This document shows, one piece after another, positions 18,270-25,755 of a DNA stretch of 45,173 bases (positions are counted from its first letter, which is position 1; each line of letters opens with the position of its first letter). Where the stretch lies: the NCBI GenBank assembly GCA_900498135.1, contig LR026961.1, positions 4,504,037-4,549,209 of the forward strand, in the 5' to 3' direction. The position numbers were made by a program, and so were the translations under genes. The DNA comes from an uncultured Desulfatiglans sp. Its GTDB lineage: Bacteria; Desulfobacterota; DSM-4660; Desulfatiglandales; Desulfatiglandaceae. Under the pieces are notes generated by a model. That model was not told where the DNA came from. It searched no databases and saw nothing but the letters and a program-made list of their open reading frames with translations.

Positions 18270-19230
18270 CCAGAAACTCTTAGTCGGCTCGCATGCCCCT
18301 TTCTGGCACAACGGCAGCAGCCTCTACAGCAAGAACGCCAACATCATGCTGGCTGCCTTGCCCGCTGTCGCCATGGGCATTTACCAGTATGGGATCCCCG
18401 CCCTGGCCGTGTTAACGTTGAGCGTCGCCTCGGCTATGATCTGGGAGTGGCTCTTCAACCTCGCGGCCCGCCGCCCTGTGAGTATCGGAGATCTGGATGC
18501 CGCGGTGATCGGGCTGATCTTCGGCATGCTGTTGCCTGCCGGGGTCGCGTGGTGGGTGGTTATCATCGGTTCTTTCGCAGCCGTTGTCATCGGCAAAATG
18601 ATCTTCGGCGGCGTAGGCTGCAACCCCCTCAATCCACCCCTGGTCGGGTTGGCCATTCTGATGCTCTCCTGGAAATCCCTGGTCGAATTCAACGCCGCGC
18701 TGGTTGACTACAACCTCGGGTTCAACATGATCTATCCCCTGAGCGCTATTAAATTCCTTGGGGCGGGCGCCGCTGCCGACTACGATGTCACGGGGTTTCT
18801 CATGGCAGGTCAATCCGGTGCGATCGGGGCCACATTCGGCCTCGGGTTGATCATCGGAGGCGTCTATCTGATCCTCCGCGGCTTCATCCGCTGGGAAATC
18901 GCTGTTTCGTTCCTCGTGGGCGTTTTCCTGTCGGCCCTTTTGTTCAATCTGAGCGATGCAGAGAAGTACGCCCCGCCCCTCTTCCACCTCCTCACCGGCT
19001 ACACGCTGATCGGCGCCTTCTTCCTTGCAACCGAGGATTCTTCATCTCCGATCAATTTCGTGCCCATGCTTATCTACGGTTTGGCCGGCGGTGTCATGAC
19101 CGTCCTGATCCGCAACATCGGGGCCTTCGTCGACGGAGTGGTCTTCGCAGTTCTCCTCTTGAATGCCGCAAACCCGCTGCTCGACAAGATCAGACCCAAA
19201 GCGATGGGGAGGGATATTCAAAATGCGTGA
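18262..19230 (+). CDS. rnfD: Rnf complex subunit D (membrane, covalent FMN)
   Basis: 322 residues, about nine to ten membrane helices, NqrB/RnfD family. The likely covalent FMN acceptor is Thr191 in GAIGATFGLGLIIGG, a delta/clostridial variant of the SGAT motif. Other family marks are GCNPLNPPLVGLA and the C-terminal FFLATEDSSSPIN, like the usual FMATD-PVT segment. It transfers electrons across the membrane and is part of the ion pathway. It overlaps rnfC by 8 bases at its start and rnfG by 8 bases at its end, so translation is coupled. Confidence 0.94.
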   Translation: MLNQKLLVGSHAPFWHNGSSLYSKNANIMLAALPAVAMGIYQYGIPALAVLTLSVASAMIWEWLFNLAARRPVSIGDLDAAVIGLIFGMLLPAGVAWWVVIIGSFAAVVIGKMIFGGVGCNPLNPPLVGLAILMLSWKSLVEFNAALVDYNLGFNMIYPLSAIKFLGAGAAADYDVTGFLMAGQSGAIGATFGLGLIIGGVYLILRGFIRWEIAVSFLVGVFLSALLFNLSDAEKYAPPLFHLLTGYTLIGAFFLATEDSSSPINFVPMLIYGLAGGVMTVLIRNIGAFVDGVVFAVLLLNAANPLLDKIRPKAMGRDIQNA

Positions 19231-19807
19231 AATGCTGAAGCTTTTCCTTTCGGTGGTGATATTCAGCGCCCTTGCCGGCGGCCTCCTGACCGCCTTGCAG
19301 AACAGCACCAAAGACCGGATCGAGTACCAGCAACTGCTGTTCGTCAAAGGACCGGCCATCCTGGAGATCCTCGACGGCTGCACCAACGATCCCCTCGTCG
19401 ACCGCTTCAAACTCCAGGACGGGGAAACGGAAAGAAGCTTCTTTATCGGCAAGTTCGATGGGAAGCCTGACACGGTCGCCTTCGAGACCTACGGCGGCGG
19501 CTTCGGCGGCGACATCGGCGTGATAGTGGCCGTCAATGTCGAAACCGACAAGATCGTCGGCATCGGTGTGACCACTCACAGTGAAACGCCCGGCATCGGC
19601 TCACGGGCAAAAACCGACAAGGCCTTCAGCCGACAGTTTCAGGGGATGGACATCGCCCAGACCTTCAAGGTCAAATCGGACGGCGGGCAGGTCGACGCCA
19701 TCAGCGGTGCAACCGTCTCGTCCAAAGGCGTTGCAAGCGCCGTCGATGCGGCTGGTCAAATCTATCAACGTTTGAAATCCGAAATCGTGAAGAAGACGCA
19801 GGCGTAA
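19223..19807 (+). CDS. rnfG: Rnf complex subunit G (periplasmic FMN-binding)
   Basis: 194 residues from ATG 19223; the longer open frame upstream is rnfD overlap. One N-terminal membrane helix (about 5-23, LKLFLSVVIFSALAGG) anchors a periplasmic FMN_bind domain. The flavin is attached at Thr164 in DAISGATVSSKGV; THSETPGIGSRAK is the other family signature. RnfG passes electrons between RnfD and outside partners, which fits the tetraheme cytochrome at the head of the operon. It overlaps rnfD by 8 bases and is followed by rnfE after 18 bases. Confidence 0.95.
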   Translation: MREMLKLFLSVVIFSALAGGLLTALQNSTKDRIEYQQLLFVKGPAILEILDGCTNDPLVDRFKLQDGETERSFFIGKFDGKPDTVAFETYGGGFGGDIGVIVAVNVETDKIVGIGVTTHSETPGIGSRAKTDKAFSRQFQGMDIAQTFKVKSDGGQVDAISGATVSSKGVASAVDAAGQIYQRLKSEIVKKTQA

Positions 19808-19825
19808 GCCGGGGAGACTAGGCAA

Positions 19826-20419
19826 ATGGCAAAAACGGTTGTCCAGGAATTTACAAAAGGGCTTTGGGCAGAGATTCCGCCCTTCCGGCTGGTCCTCGGC
19901 CTTTGTCCCACGCTGGCTGTAACCAAGTCCGTAGACGGCGGCATCGGCATGGGCATCGCCACGACCTTCGTGCTCGTGTGCTCCAATGTCCTCGTGTCCC
20001 TTCTCCGCAACGTCATCCCGAAACAGGTTCGGATCGCCTGTTTTATCGTCGTTATCGCCACCTTCGTCACCGTCGTCGAGTTGCTCATGCAGGCATTTAC
20101 CTATCCCCTGTTCCTGCAGTTGGGTATCTTTATCCCCCTGATCGTGGTGAACTGCATCGTTCTCGGTCGTGCAGAGGCCTTTGCCTTCAAAAACAAGCTC
20201 CTCCCTTCTCTCGCCGACGGGCTCGGGATCGGTATCGGCTTTACCCTTTCCCTCGCCGCCCTCGCTGCTCTCAGGGAGATACTCGGGAACGGGACCTTTT
20301 ACAATATCCCGGTTTTCGGCCCCTCTTTCCAGCCCTTCACCTTTATGGTGCAAGCACCCGGGGCCTTTGTGTGCCTCGGGCTCATGCTTGCGGGAATGAA
20401 CATGCTGGGCAAAAAATAG
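19826..20419 (+). CDS. rnfE: Rnf complex subunit E
   Basis: 197 residues, six membrane helices, RnfE/NqrD family. Cys27 (in GLCPTLAVT) and Cys110 (in VNCIVLGRAEAFA) match the two cysteines that, with two from RnfA, hold the intramembrane 2Fe-2S centre described for Rnf and Nqr structures. REILGNGTFY is the usual family tail segment. A GGGGAGA site lies upstream of ATG 19826. It sits in operon order C-D-G-E-A-B. Confidence 0.95.
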   Translation: MAKTVVQEFTKGLWAEIPPFRLVLGLCPTLAVTKSVDGGIGMGIATTFVLVCSNVLVSLLRNVIPKQVRIACFIVVIATFVTVVELLMQAFTYPLFLQLGIFIPLIVVNCIVLGRAEAFAFKNKLLPSLADGLGIGIGFTLSLAALAALREILGNGTFYNIPVFGPSFQPFTFMVQAPGAFVCLGLMLAGMNMLGKK

Positions 20420-20461
20420 GAACCGCGGCGCATTGTTCCCGCGGCGTTAGGAGAGACTCAT

Positions 20462-21037
20462 ATGGGCGACTACATCCTGCTGGCGATCAGCTGCATTTTC
20501 GTGAACAACATTCTGCTGGCGCAGTATCTGGGCAACTGCCCCTTTCTGGGGACATCCAAAAAGATGGAAACCGCCGTCGGCATGGCCATGGCCGTTATCT
20601 TCGTGCTGGTCATGGCTGGCGCCATCACCTGGGTGGTCGAATACTTTCTTTTGAGACCCTACGGCTTCGCATTTCTGAGGACCATCGCTTTCATCCTGGT
20701 GATCGCCTCCCTGGTCCAGTTCGTCGAGATGTTCCTGAGAAAAAGCATCCCTGCGCTTTACGCCGGGCTCGGCATCTTTCTGCCCTTGATCACGACAAAC
20801 TGCGCCGTGATGGGCGCCTGCCTCATCAACATCAAAGAGGAATACACCTTCATGCAGACGCTGGTGTCTTCCTTCTCCTACGCGGCGGGTTTCGGCCTGG
20901 CCCTCGTCCTTTTTGCGGGCCTGCGTGAACGAATCCTGCTCGCCCGCGTTCCCCGGCCCCTGCAAGACACCTCGATCGGGCTCGTGACGGCCGGACTTTT
21001 GTCCTTGGCTTTTCTGGCCTTCAAGGGGATGGTCTAG
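20462..21037 (+). CDS. rnfA: Rnf complex subunit A
   Basis: 191 residues, six membrane helices, RnfA/NqrE family. Cys26 in GNCPFLGTSKK and Cys114 in TTNCAVMGACL pair with those of RnfE for the membrane 2Fe-2S cluster. AGLGIFLPLI and the C-terminal FLAFKGM segment are typical. ATG 20462 has AGGAGA 6 bases upstream. The 42-base spacer after rnfE contains two CCGCGG words able to pair (near 20425 and 20441). Confidence 0.95.
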   Translation: MGDYILLAISCIFVNNILLAQYLGNCPFLGTSKKMETAVGMAMAVIFVLVMAGAITWVVEYFLLRPYGFAFLRTIAFILVIASLVQFVEMFLRKSIPALYAGLGIFLPLITTNCAVMGACLINIKEEYTFMQTLVSSFSYAAGFGLALVLFAGLRERILLARVPRPLQDTSIGLVTAGLLSLAFLAFKGMV

Positions 21038-21123
21038 GCCGGTTCTTATCATCGTCGGCCCCAGGAGCACGACTTCGGTCTTGGAGCCATCACGCCTGCT
21101 CGAGCAATTCGATCCCGGGGGTT

Positions 21124-21139
21124 CCCGCGGATCCGCGGG
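21124..21139. promoter_or_regulatory. 16-bp perfect palindrome before rnfB
   Basis: CCCGCGGATCCGCGGG reads the same on both strands and ends 22 bases before the rnfB start. The spacer after rnfA is 124 bases, the longest in the operon, and also has GGCCG...CGGCC pairing (about 21038-21060). It could be a protein-binding operator, a processing hairpin or an attenuator that sets RnfB level separately. Confidence 0.4.
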
Positions 21140-21161
21140 CAGGCTTTAGAGGAGGCATGTT

Positions 21162-23228
21162 ATGGTTGGCGGTCTGTTACTCTTGGGCGGGTTGGGCTTG
21201 CTCTGCGGTGCCGGCCTTGCCGTTGCATCCAAGATTTTTTACGTCTACGTCGACCCGAAGGTCGAGGCCGTCAGTGAGGCCCTGCCCGGCGCGAACTGCG
21301 GCGGCTGCGGCTACCCAGGTTGCGGTGCGAACGCTGCGGCCATCGTTGCGGGTGAATCGTCGCCCAGTTCCTGCGTCGCCGGTGGTGAGGAACTGGCCCA
21401 GGAGATCGCCCGGATTCTCGGCGTCTCTGTGACCGCCCGCGAACCGGACCTCGCCAAGCCCGGGTGCACCTACGGCTGGGACAAGGCCGATCTCAAATTC
21501 TTGTACGACGGCATCCAGGATTGCCGGGCCGCGGCTCTCCTGAGCGGCGGTTCGAAGATCTGTCCGGTCGGCTGCCTCGGTCTCGGAACCTGTGTCCGGG
21601 CCTGTCCCTTCAACGCCCTCTCCATGGGCGAGGACAATCTCCCCGTCGTCGACCTGACTCGCTGCACGGGATGCGGAACCTGCGAGCGCGTATGTCCCAA
21701 AGGGATCATCACCCTCAGTTCCAACACCCGCCGAATCCTCCACGAATACACCACCGACGAATGCACGGCGCCGTGCCAACGCGCCTGCCCGGCCGGCATC
21801 GATATCCCGGTCTATATCCGTCAGATCCGCGACGGGGAATACCTCGAAGCGGTCCGGACCATCAAGAAGACCAATCCTTTCCCCGCGGTCTGCGGGCGGA
21901 TCTGCGTGCACCCCTGTGAGTTCGAATGCCGGAGGAACCTGGTCGATGAACCGGTGGCCATCAACCACCTCAAGCGCTTTGCCTCCGATTATGAAAGACG
22001 TTCCGGTGAAAGGGTCCATGTGCCAAGGGCGCCCGAAACCGGCCATCGCATCGCGGTCGTCGGCGGCGGAGCCGAAGGCCTGACGGCGGCCTACCTCATC
22101 AATCGTCTCGGACACGACGCCGCCGTCTTCGAATCGAAAGAGATGCTCGGCGGTCTCTTGAGGATCGGCCTGCCCGAGAACCGCCTCCCGAGAGACGTCC
22201 TGGACTGGGAAATCGACGGCATCCTGGACGCCGGGATTGCGGCCCATACGGGGGAACGCCTGGGGTCCGATTTCACCGTCGCCTCCCTCATGGCGGAGGG
22301 GTATGAAGCTGTCGTCATCGCCACCGGCGGATGGGACACCCAGTTGACGGAACGCCGCCCGGAATCGCCGCTCACGCCTCTTCCGGGCGTACGGCTCCTG
22401 ATCGATCTGGCGCTGCGTGCTCAAGCCGGGGAGCCGTTCCAATGCGGCAATCGCGTGATGATCCTCGGCGGGGGCCGCGCCGCGATACAGATGGCCCTCA
22501 CATGCAAAGAACAGGGGACCGACGAGGTCTATCTCGTGGTCCGCACCACCCAGGAAAACACCCATTACCCCGCTGATCTGCTGAACAAGGCCCGTGAGCA
22601 GGGTGTCAGATTCTATCATGGGAGCGCGTTGACTCGCATGATCGGTGAGGGAGATCGTCTGACGCAGGCCGAGATCACCCCGAACATGGACGGCGCCGAG
22701 GGTGTCAGCGAGCCCATCATGCTTCAGATCGACACGATCATCGTCGGTGCCGGACGTTTCCCGGAGCTGATATACACCAAGCAGCCCTCCGAGGGAGAGC
22801 CCTCAACGAGCGCATCCACCGCGGTCAAGTGGGAAACCCTTTTCCCTTACGCCAGTCCGTTTGCGAAGGAAGACATCGGCATATTCCGGCCCGGGGAAGT
22901 GACGAGCGATTACAAGGCCGTTGTAGAGGCCATCGGCGCTGGGCGGCGCGCCGCTTCATCCCTTCACCGCTTTCTGAATGGCGAGCAGGTCACCGCCCCT
23001 GCGCATATGATCCGTCAGGATACGCGGGTGCTGAGCCTTGACCAGCTGGAGCCTGTAAGTTCGGCCCCGCGTGAGAAGATGCCCGAGAGACCACCCCAGG
23101 AACTCGTCAACGACCCGTCGGCTGAAATCGCCCTCGGTTACAGCGAGGAGCAGGCGCGGACGGAGGCCGGCCGCTGTCTGCAGTGCGGGCTTATCTGTTA
23201 TCGGCGGGAGGCGTCACCGAGCAGTTGA
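21162..23228 (+). CDS. rnfB: RnfB fused to a GltD/NfnB-like FAD-NAD(P)H oxidoreductase domain
   Basis: 688 residues, more than twice a normal RnfB. Residues 1-30 are the membrane anchor. Cys46, 49, 54 and 71 (NCGGCGYPGC) form the first cluster site. Two ferredoxin clusters follow: Cys134/138/144/148 and Cys168/171/174/178. From about residue 200 it becomes a glutamate-synthase-beta/NfnB-like unit: 4Fe-4S region CTAPCQRACPAGID (201-214) with CGRICVHPCEFEC (244-256), FAD fold VVGGGAEGLTAAY (about 299-311), GGLLRIGLPENRLP, and a second dinucleotide fold ILGGGRAAIQ (434-443). The basic RRTR that usually reads the NADPH phosphate is RTTQ here, so NADH is possible. It starts at ATG 21162 after GAGGAGG. 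The electron route NAD(P)H/FAD to RnfB clusters is inferred. Confidence 0.92.
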   Translation: MVGGLLLLGGLGLLCGAGLAVASKIFYVYVDPKVEAVSEALPGANCGGCGYPGCGANAAAIVAGESSPSSCVAGGEELAQEIARILGVSVTAREPDLAKPGCTYGWDKADLKFLYDGIQDCRAAALLSGGSKICPVGCLGLGTCVRACPFNALSMGEDNLPVVDLTRCTGCGTCERVCPKGIITLSSNTRRILHEYTTDECTAPCQRACPAGIDIPVYIRQIRDGEYLEAVRTIKKTNPFPAVCGRICVHPCEFECRRNLVDEPVAINHLKRFASDYERRSGERVHVPRAPETGHRIAVVGGGAEGLTAAYLINRLGHDAAVFESKEMLGGLLRIGLPENRLPRDVLDWEIDGILDAGIAAHTGERLGSDFTVASLMAEGYEAVVIATGGWDTQLTERRPESPLTPLPGVRLLIDLALRAQAGEPFQCGNRVMILGGGRAAIQMALTCKEQGTDEVYLVVRTTQENTHYPADLLNKAREQGVRFYHGSALTRMIGEGDRLTQAEITPNMDGAEGVSEPIMLQIDTIIVGAGRFPELIYTKQPSEGEPSTSASTAVKWETLFPYASPFAKEDIGIFRPGEVTSDYKAVVEAIGAGRRAASSLHRFLNGEQVTAPAHMIRQDTRVLSLDQLEPVSSAPREKMPERPPQELVNDPSAEIALGYSEEQARTEAGRCLQCGLICYRREASPSS

Positions 23229-23667
23229 TAGCCGGCTGGCCAGGCAAGATACGGGTCATTCTGGGCAGAAACCTCCCTTTTGCCTTCGCGGCGCGATCGT
23301 AGCGTTTGAGACCGATGAAGGCCGAAGTCAACGCAGCGATTCCTCCAAGGATCGAGGCGGGAGTGGGCTCGGCGCCCACCGCCTCTGCCCAGGTTTGCCC
23401 CACATAGGCCCCAGCTATCATCGCCAGGATTGGACCGCAGTAAACCAGCACTGACAGCCGCAACAGCGATCCTGTGGGCATGCTGATCTCCACGCGGTCC
23501 CCTACCTTGGCCTTCAGTGTATTGTCGATTTCGACGAGCAGATCTTCATTCGAATCGCTGTAACACATGTGACGCGAACCGCAGCTTGCGCAAGCCGGGC
23601 TTCGCTGCATCCGAATATGGGCCTGCGTATCCGAGACCTGCTCGACGACCCCTTGTTCAATCGCCAT
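23191..23667 (-). CDS. rseC: RseC/MucC-family protein (SoxR-reducing system type)
   Basis: 158 residues. A small N-terminal beta domain with a Cys motif CASCGSRHMCYSD is followed by two membrane helices (about 70-92 and 105-121) and a basic tail, the layout of the RseC/MucC family (Pfam PF04246). In E. coli RseC works with the Rnf-like Rsx complex to keep SoxR reduced. Here it lies at the end of the rnf operon on the opposite strand, overlapping the 3' end of rnfB by 38 bases. A role in Rnf assembly or cluster redox maintenance is likely but inferred. Confidence 0.85.
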   Translation of the reverse strand: MAIEQGVVEQVSDTQAHIRMQRSPACASCGSRHMCYSDSNEDLLVEIDNTLKAKVGDRVEISMPTGSLLRLSVLVYCGPILAMIAGAYVGQTWAEAVGAEPTPASILGGIAALTSAFIGLKRYDRAAKAKGRFLPRMTRILPGQPAINCSVTPPADNR

Positions 23668-23838
23668 AACTTACCCGTTCATGGTCCGTCCGAAGCTGCC
23701 TGATGTTGGACATTCCATGCCATCTTTACAGACGTTATCGACCATCTGCGAATTTTGAGTTTGGAGTTTTCTACTATAACCACATTGTTTCAAGATACGG
23801 ATCTCGAGCTTCGTATTTTTCCTCCCTGGAGTGAGCTG

Positions 23839-24066
23839 GTTTCCATCGGGAAATGGTCTTTTTGACCAATCTCGGCGTCAATCTGCACGTTTGCTTGTGA
23901 GGCGACCTGCAGGTCGCCTCCGCACAAACGCTGGATTTCCTTGATATTGGCCAAACCGGGACCCGCCCCGCAGGGGTGGGACTGAGCACGCGCAGCGTGT
24001 AAAGAAAAATCCTCATTCGCGGATTGGAAACTGGGTTCTACCGGGAAATCATTTCCGGATCGAAAC
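23839..24066 (+). repeat. Fold-back repeat copy C with a nested 49-bp insertion
   Basis: Left arm GTTTCCATCGGGAAATGG, then GGTCTTTTTGACCAATCTCG, the central GGCGACCTGCAGGTCGCC (23901-23918), TTTCCTTGATATTGGCCAAA, and right arms ATTCGCGGATTGGAAAC and CATTTCCGGATCGAAAC. Compared with copy D, 49 bases (23956-24004) are inserted between GGCCAAA and AAAATCC. The insert is made of two hairpins, each with a GCA loop: CCCGCCCC-GCA-GGGGTGGG and CACGC-GCA-GCGTG. Confidence 0.85.
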
Positions 24067-24266
24067 GAGCTTGAGGATTTGGATTTCACATTCTTTTCCA
24101 TTTTATTATAATAACTATTTTGCTGGCAGTTCCTCCAGAAGCATCAACATGAAACTTTGTGAAAGATTATATATATTTTTCGAAACAATATTCAATATCC
24201 AATACAAATCCTGTCCTAATAGACTACAGGGATTTCAAATCAGAATCTTGAACTGTAGAACAGCGC

Positions 24267-24300
24267 TTATAGCGAAATAACACTTTGAAAACGCTATAAT
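24267..24300 (+). promoter_or_regulatory. Inverted repeat overlapping a TATAAT box
   Basis: TTATAGCG (24267-24274) and CGCTATAA (24292-24299) are a perfect 8-bp inverted repeat with a 17-base spacer. The right half overlaps TATAAT (24295-24300), a perfect -10 hexamer 82 bases before the peptidase start. No strong -35 is seen. This geometry suggests an operator over a promoter, but the regulator is unknown. Confidence 0.4.
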
Positions 24301-24381
24301 TTCCAGGTTGGAAATGAGCATTTTCAGGTGTGCGCTGCTTGCGGCGTGGAACCCAAAAAAACGGATTGTCAAGTCATTAAA

Positions 24382-25632
24382 ATGAATTTTTCCGAAGGCA
24401 TACCGAATCGTTCCGAATACATATCGCCCTCTTCCATATTTCCGATCCCCGCCGACGAGATCTTCGCACGCATCCGGAAAATCCAGGCCAAACTCGCTGA
24501 CGCCCAACTCGACGGACTGCTTGTGGTGCAAAGGGCCGATCTCTTCTACTTCACAGGCACCGCCCAAAACGGCGTCCTCTTTATCCCGGTCGGGGGAGAC
24601 CCCCTCCTCATGGTCAAACGCTACCTGCCGCGCGCCAGGCAGGAATCAGCCATCCGCCGGATCGTGCCCTTGCCTTCGGTCAAGAACATCCCGGACCTCA
24701 TTTCCGCACACACGCCGCAGCCCTACCCTGCCAAAATGGGCATGGAACTCGACGTCATGCCCGTCAACGAGTTCCGCTTCTACCGGGGACTGCTCGGGTG
24801 CAAGGAATGCCTGGACGCCTCGCCGTTGATCCTCGAAACCCGCATGATCAAATCGGCCTGGGAGATGGACCGGATAAGCGATGCGGCCGACCTCTCCTAT
24901 CGATGCTTTAAATTCATGCAGGCCCATCTGCGCCCCGGCCTGTCGGAGATCGCCTTTGCCAGCATGGTCGAGGGCTACGCGCGGGAACTCGGGCACGCTG
25001 GGAAACTGCGGGTCCGCGACTATCAGACGGAAGGGTATTCCTGGCACATCCTCAGTGGGCCGAGCGGCGGCAAGGTAGGCCTGCTCGACTCCCCCATGAG
25101 CGGCGAAGGCTCTTCGCCCGCCTTTCCCTGCGGGGCCGGCCCCCGGAAGATTCAAGCGCACGACCCGATCATGGCCGATCTAAGCTACGTCCTGAACGGT
25201 TACCATTTCGACGAAACGCGCATGCTCGTCCTGGGCGACATGCCTTACAAGGCGCGCGAGGCGTACAAGGCGATCACCGAGGTCCATGACTGCGTCCTCG
25301 ATGCCGTTCGCCCCGGTGTCAGCATGAATGCGCTTTTCGACTGCGCCAACCGGAAGGCCTCCGCCCTCGGTTATGAAGACGCCTTTCTCGGACCGCCCGG
25401 CGAAAAGGTGCGTTTCATCGGCCACGGGATCGGGGTCGAACTGATCGAGCCGCCCATCATCGCCCTTGGCAAACGAGAGGTCCTTCAGGAGGGTATGGTA
25501 TTCGCGCTGGAGCCTAAACTCACCTTCCAGGATGCCTTCGCCGCGGGCATCGAGAGCGTCTTTCGAGTCACCGCCAAAGGCCACCGCCTGATGAGCCGGA
25601 CACCGCGCGATATCCTGACCTGTCCCCTCTAG
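24382..25632 (+). CDS. M24-family metallopeptidase (Xaa-Pro aminopeptidase-like)
   Basis: 416 residues from ATG 24382; a GTG 18 codons earlier is possible, but its extra residues look unrelated. N-terminal creatinase-like domain (about 20-150, LDGLLVVQRADLFYFTGT) and C-terminal pita-bread domain. The five metal ligands appear as Asp in IMADLSY and HFDETRM, His in FIGHGIGVELIEPP, Glu in VFALEPKL and Glu in AGIESVFRV. The first ligand motif is DLS rather than the common DIG or DFG. It may cleave X-Pro dipeptides or act as a creatinase-type amidinohydrolase; peptidase is more likely. It is a single gene convergent with the cytochrome operon. Confidence 0.85.
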   Translation: MNFSEGIPNRSEYISPSSIFPIPADEIFARIRKIQAKLADAQLDGLLVVQRADLFYFTGTAQNGVLFIPVGGDPLLMVKRYLPRARQESAIRRIVPLPSVKNIPDLISAHTPQPYPAKMGMELDVMPVNEFRFYRGLLGCKECLDASPLILETRMIKSAWEMDRISDAADLSYRCFKFMQAHLRPGLSEIAFASMVEGYARELGHAGKLRVRDYQTEGYSWHILSGPSGGKVGLLDSPMSGEGSSPAFPCGAGPRKIQAHDPIMADLSYVLNGYHFDETRMLVLGDMPYKAREAYKAITEVHDCVLDAVRPGVSMNALFDCANRKASALGYEDAFLGPPGEKVRFIGHGIGVELIEPPIIALGKREVLQEGMVFALEPKLTFQDAFAAGIESVFRVTAKGHRLMSRTPRDILTCPL

Positions 25633-25648
25633 CAGCGGCCAGCCAGCC

Positions 25649-25669
25649 GCCGGGCACTCAAAGCCCGGC
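25649..25669. terminator. GC hairpin between convergent genes
   Basis: GCCGGGC (25649-25655), loop ACTCAAA, GCCCGGC (25663-25669): a perfect 7-bp stem 17 bases after the peptidase stop. There is no T-run on either side, so it is at best a weak or Rho-assisted bidirectional terminator. Confidence 0.4.
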
Positions 25670-25755
25670 CGGACCCCGTCCTTCCCGTGCAAAGCCTCGA
25701 ACCACCCAGGCATGCTATCCAATTGACACGCCCTGCGGGGCTCACCAATCAGCCC

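Larger units (their letters stand above)
23668..24381. other. 714-bp intergenic region, AT-rich, with repeat copy C
   Basis: It separates rseC (-) from the peptidase gene (+). It contains repeat copy C with a nested insert (23839-24066), then about 250 bases of clearly lower GC (24085-24330) that carry the probable peptidase promoter. No supported gene; the open frames here run through the repeat. Confidence 0.6.
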
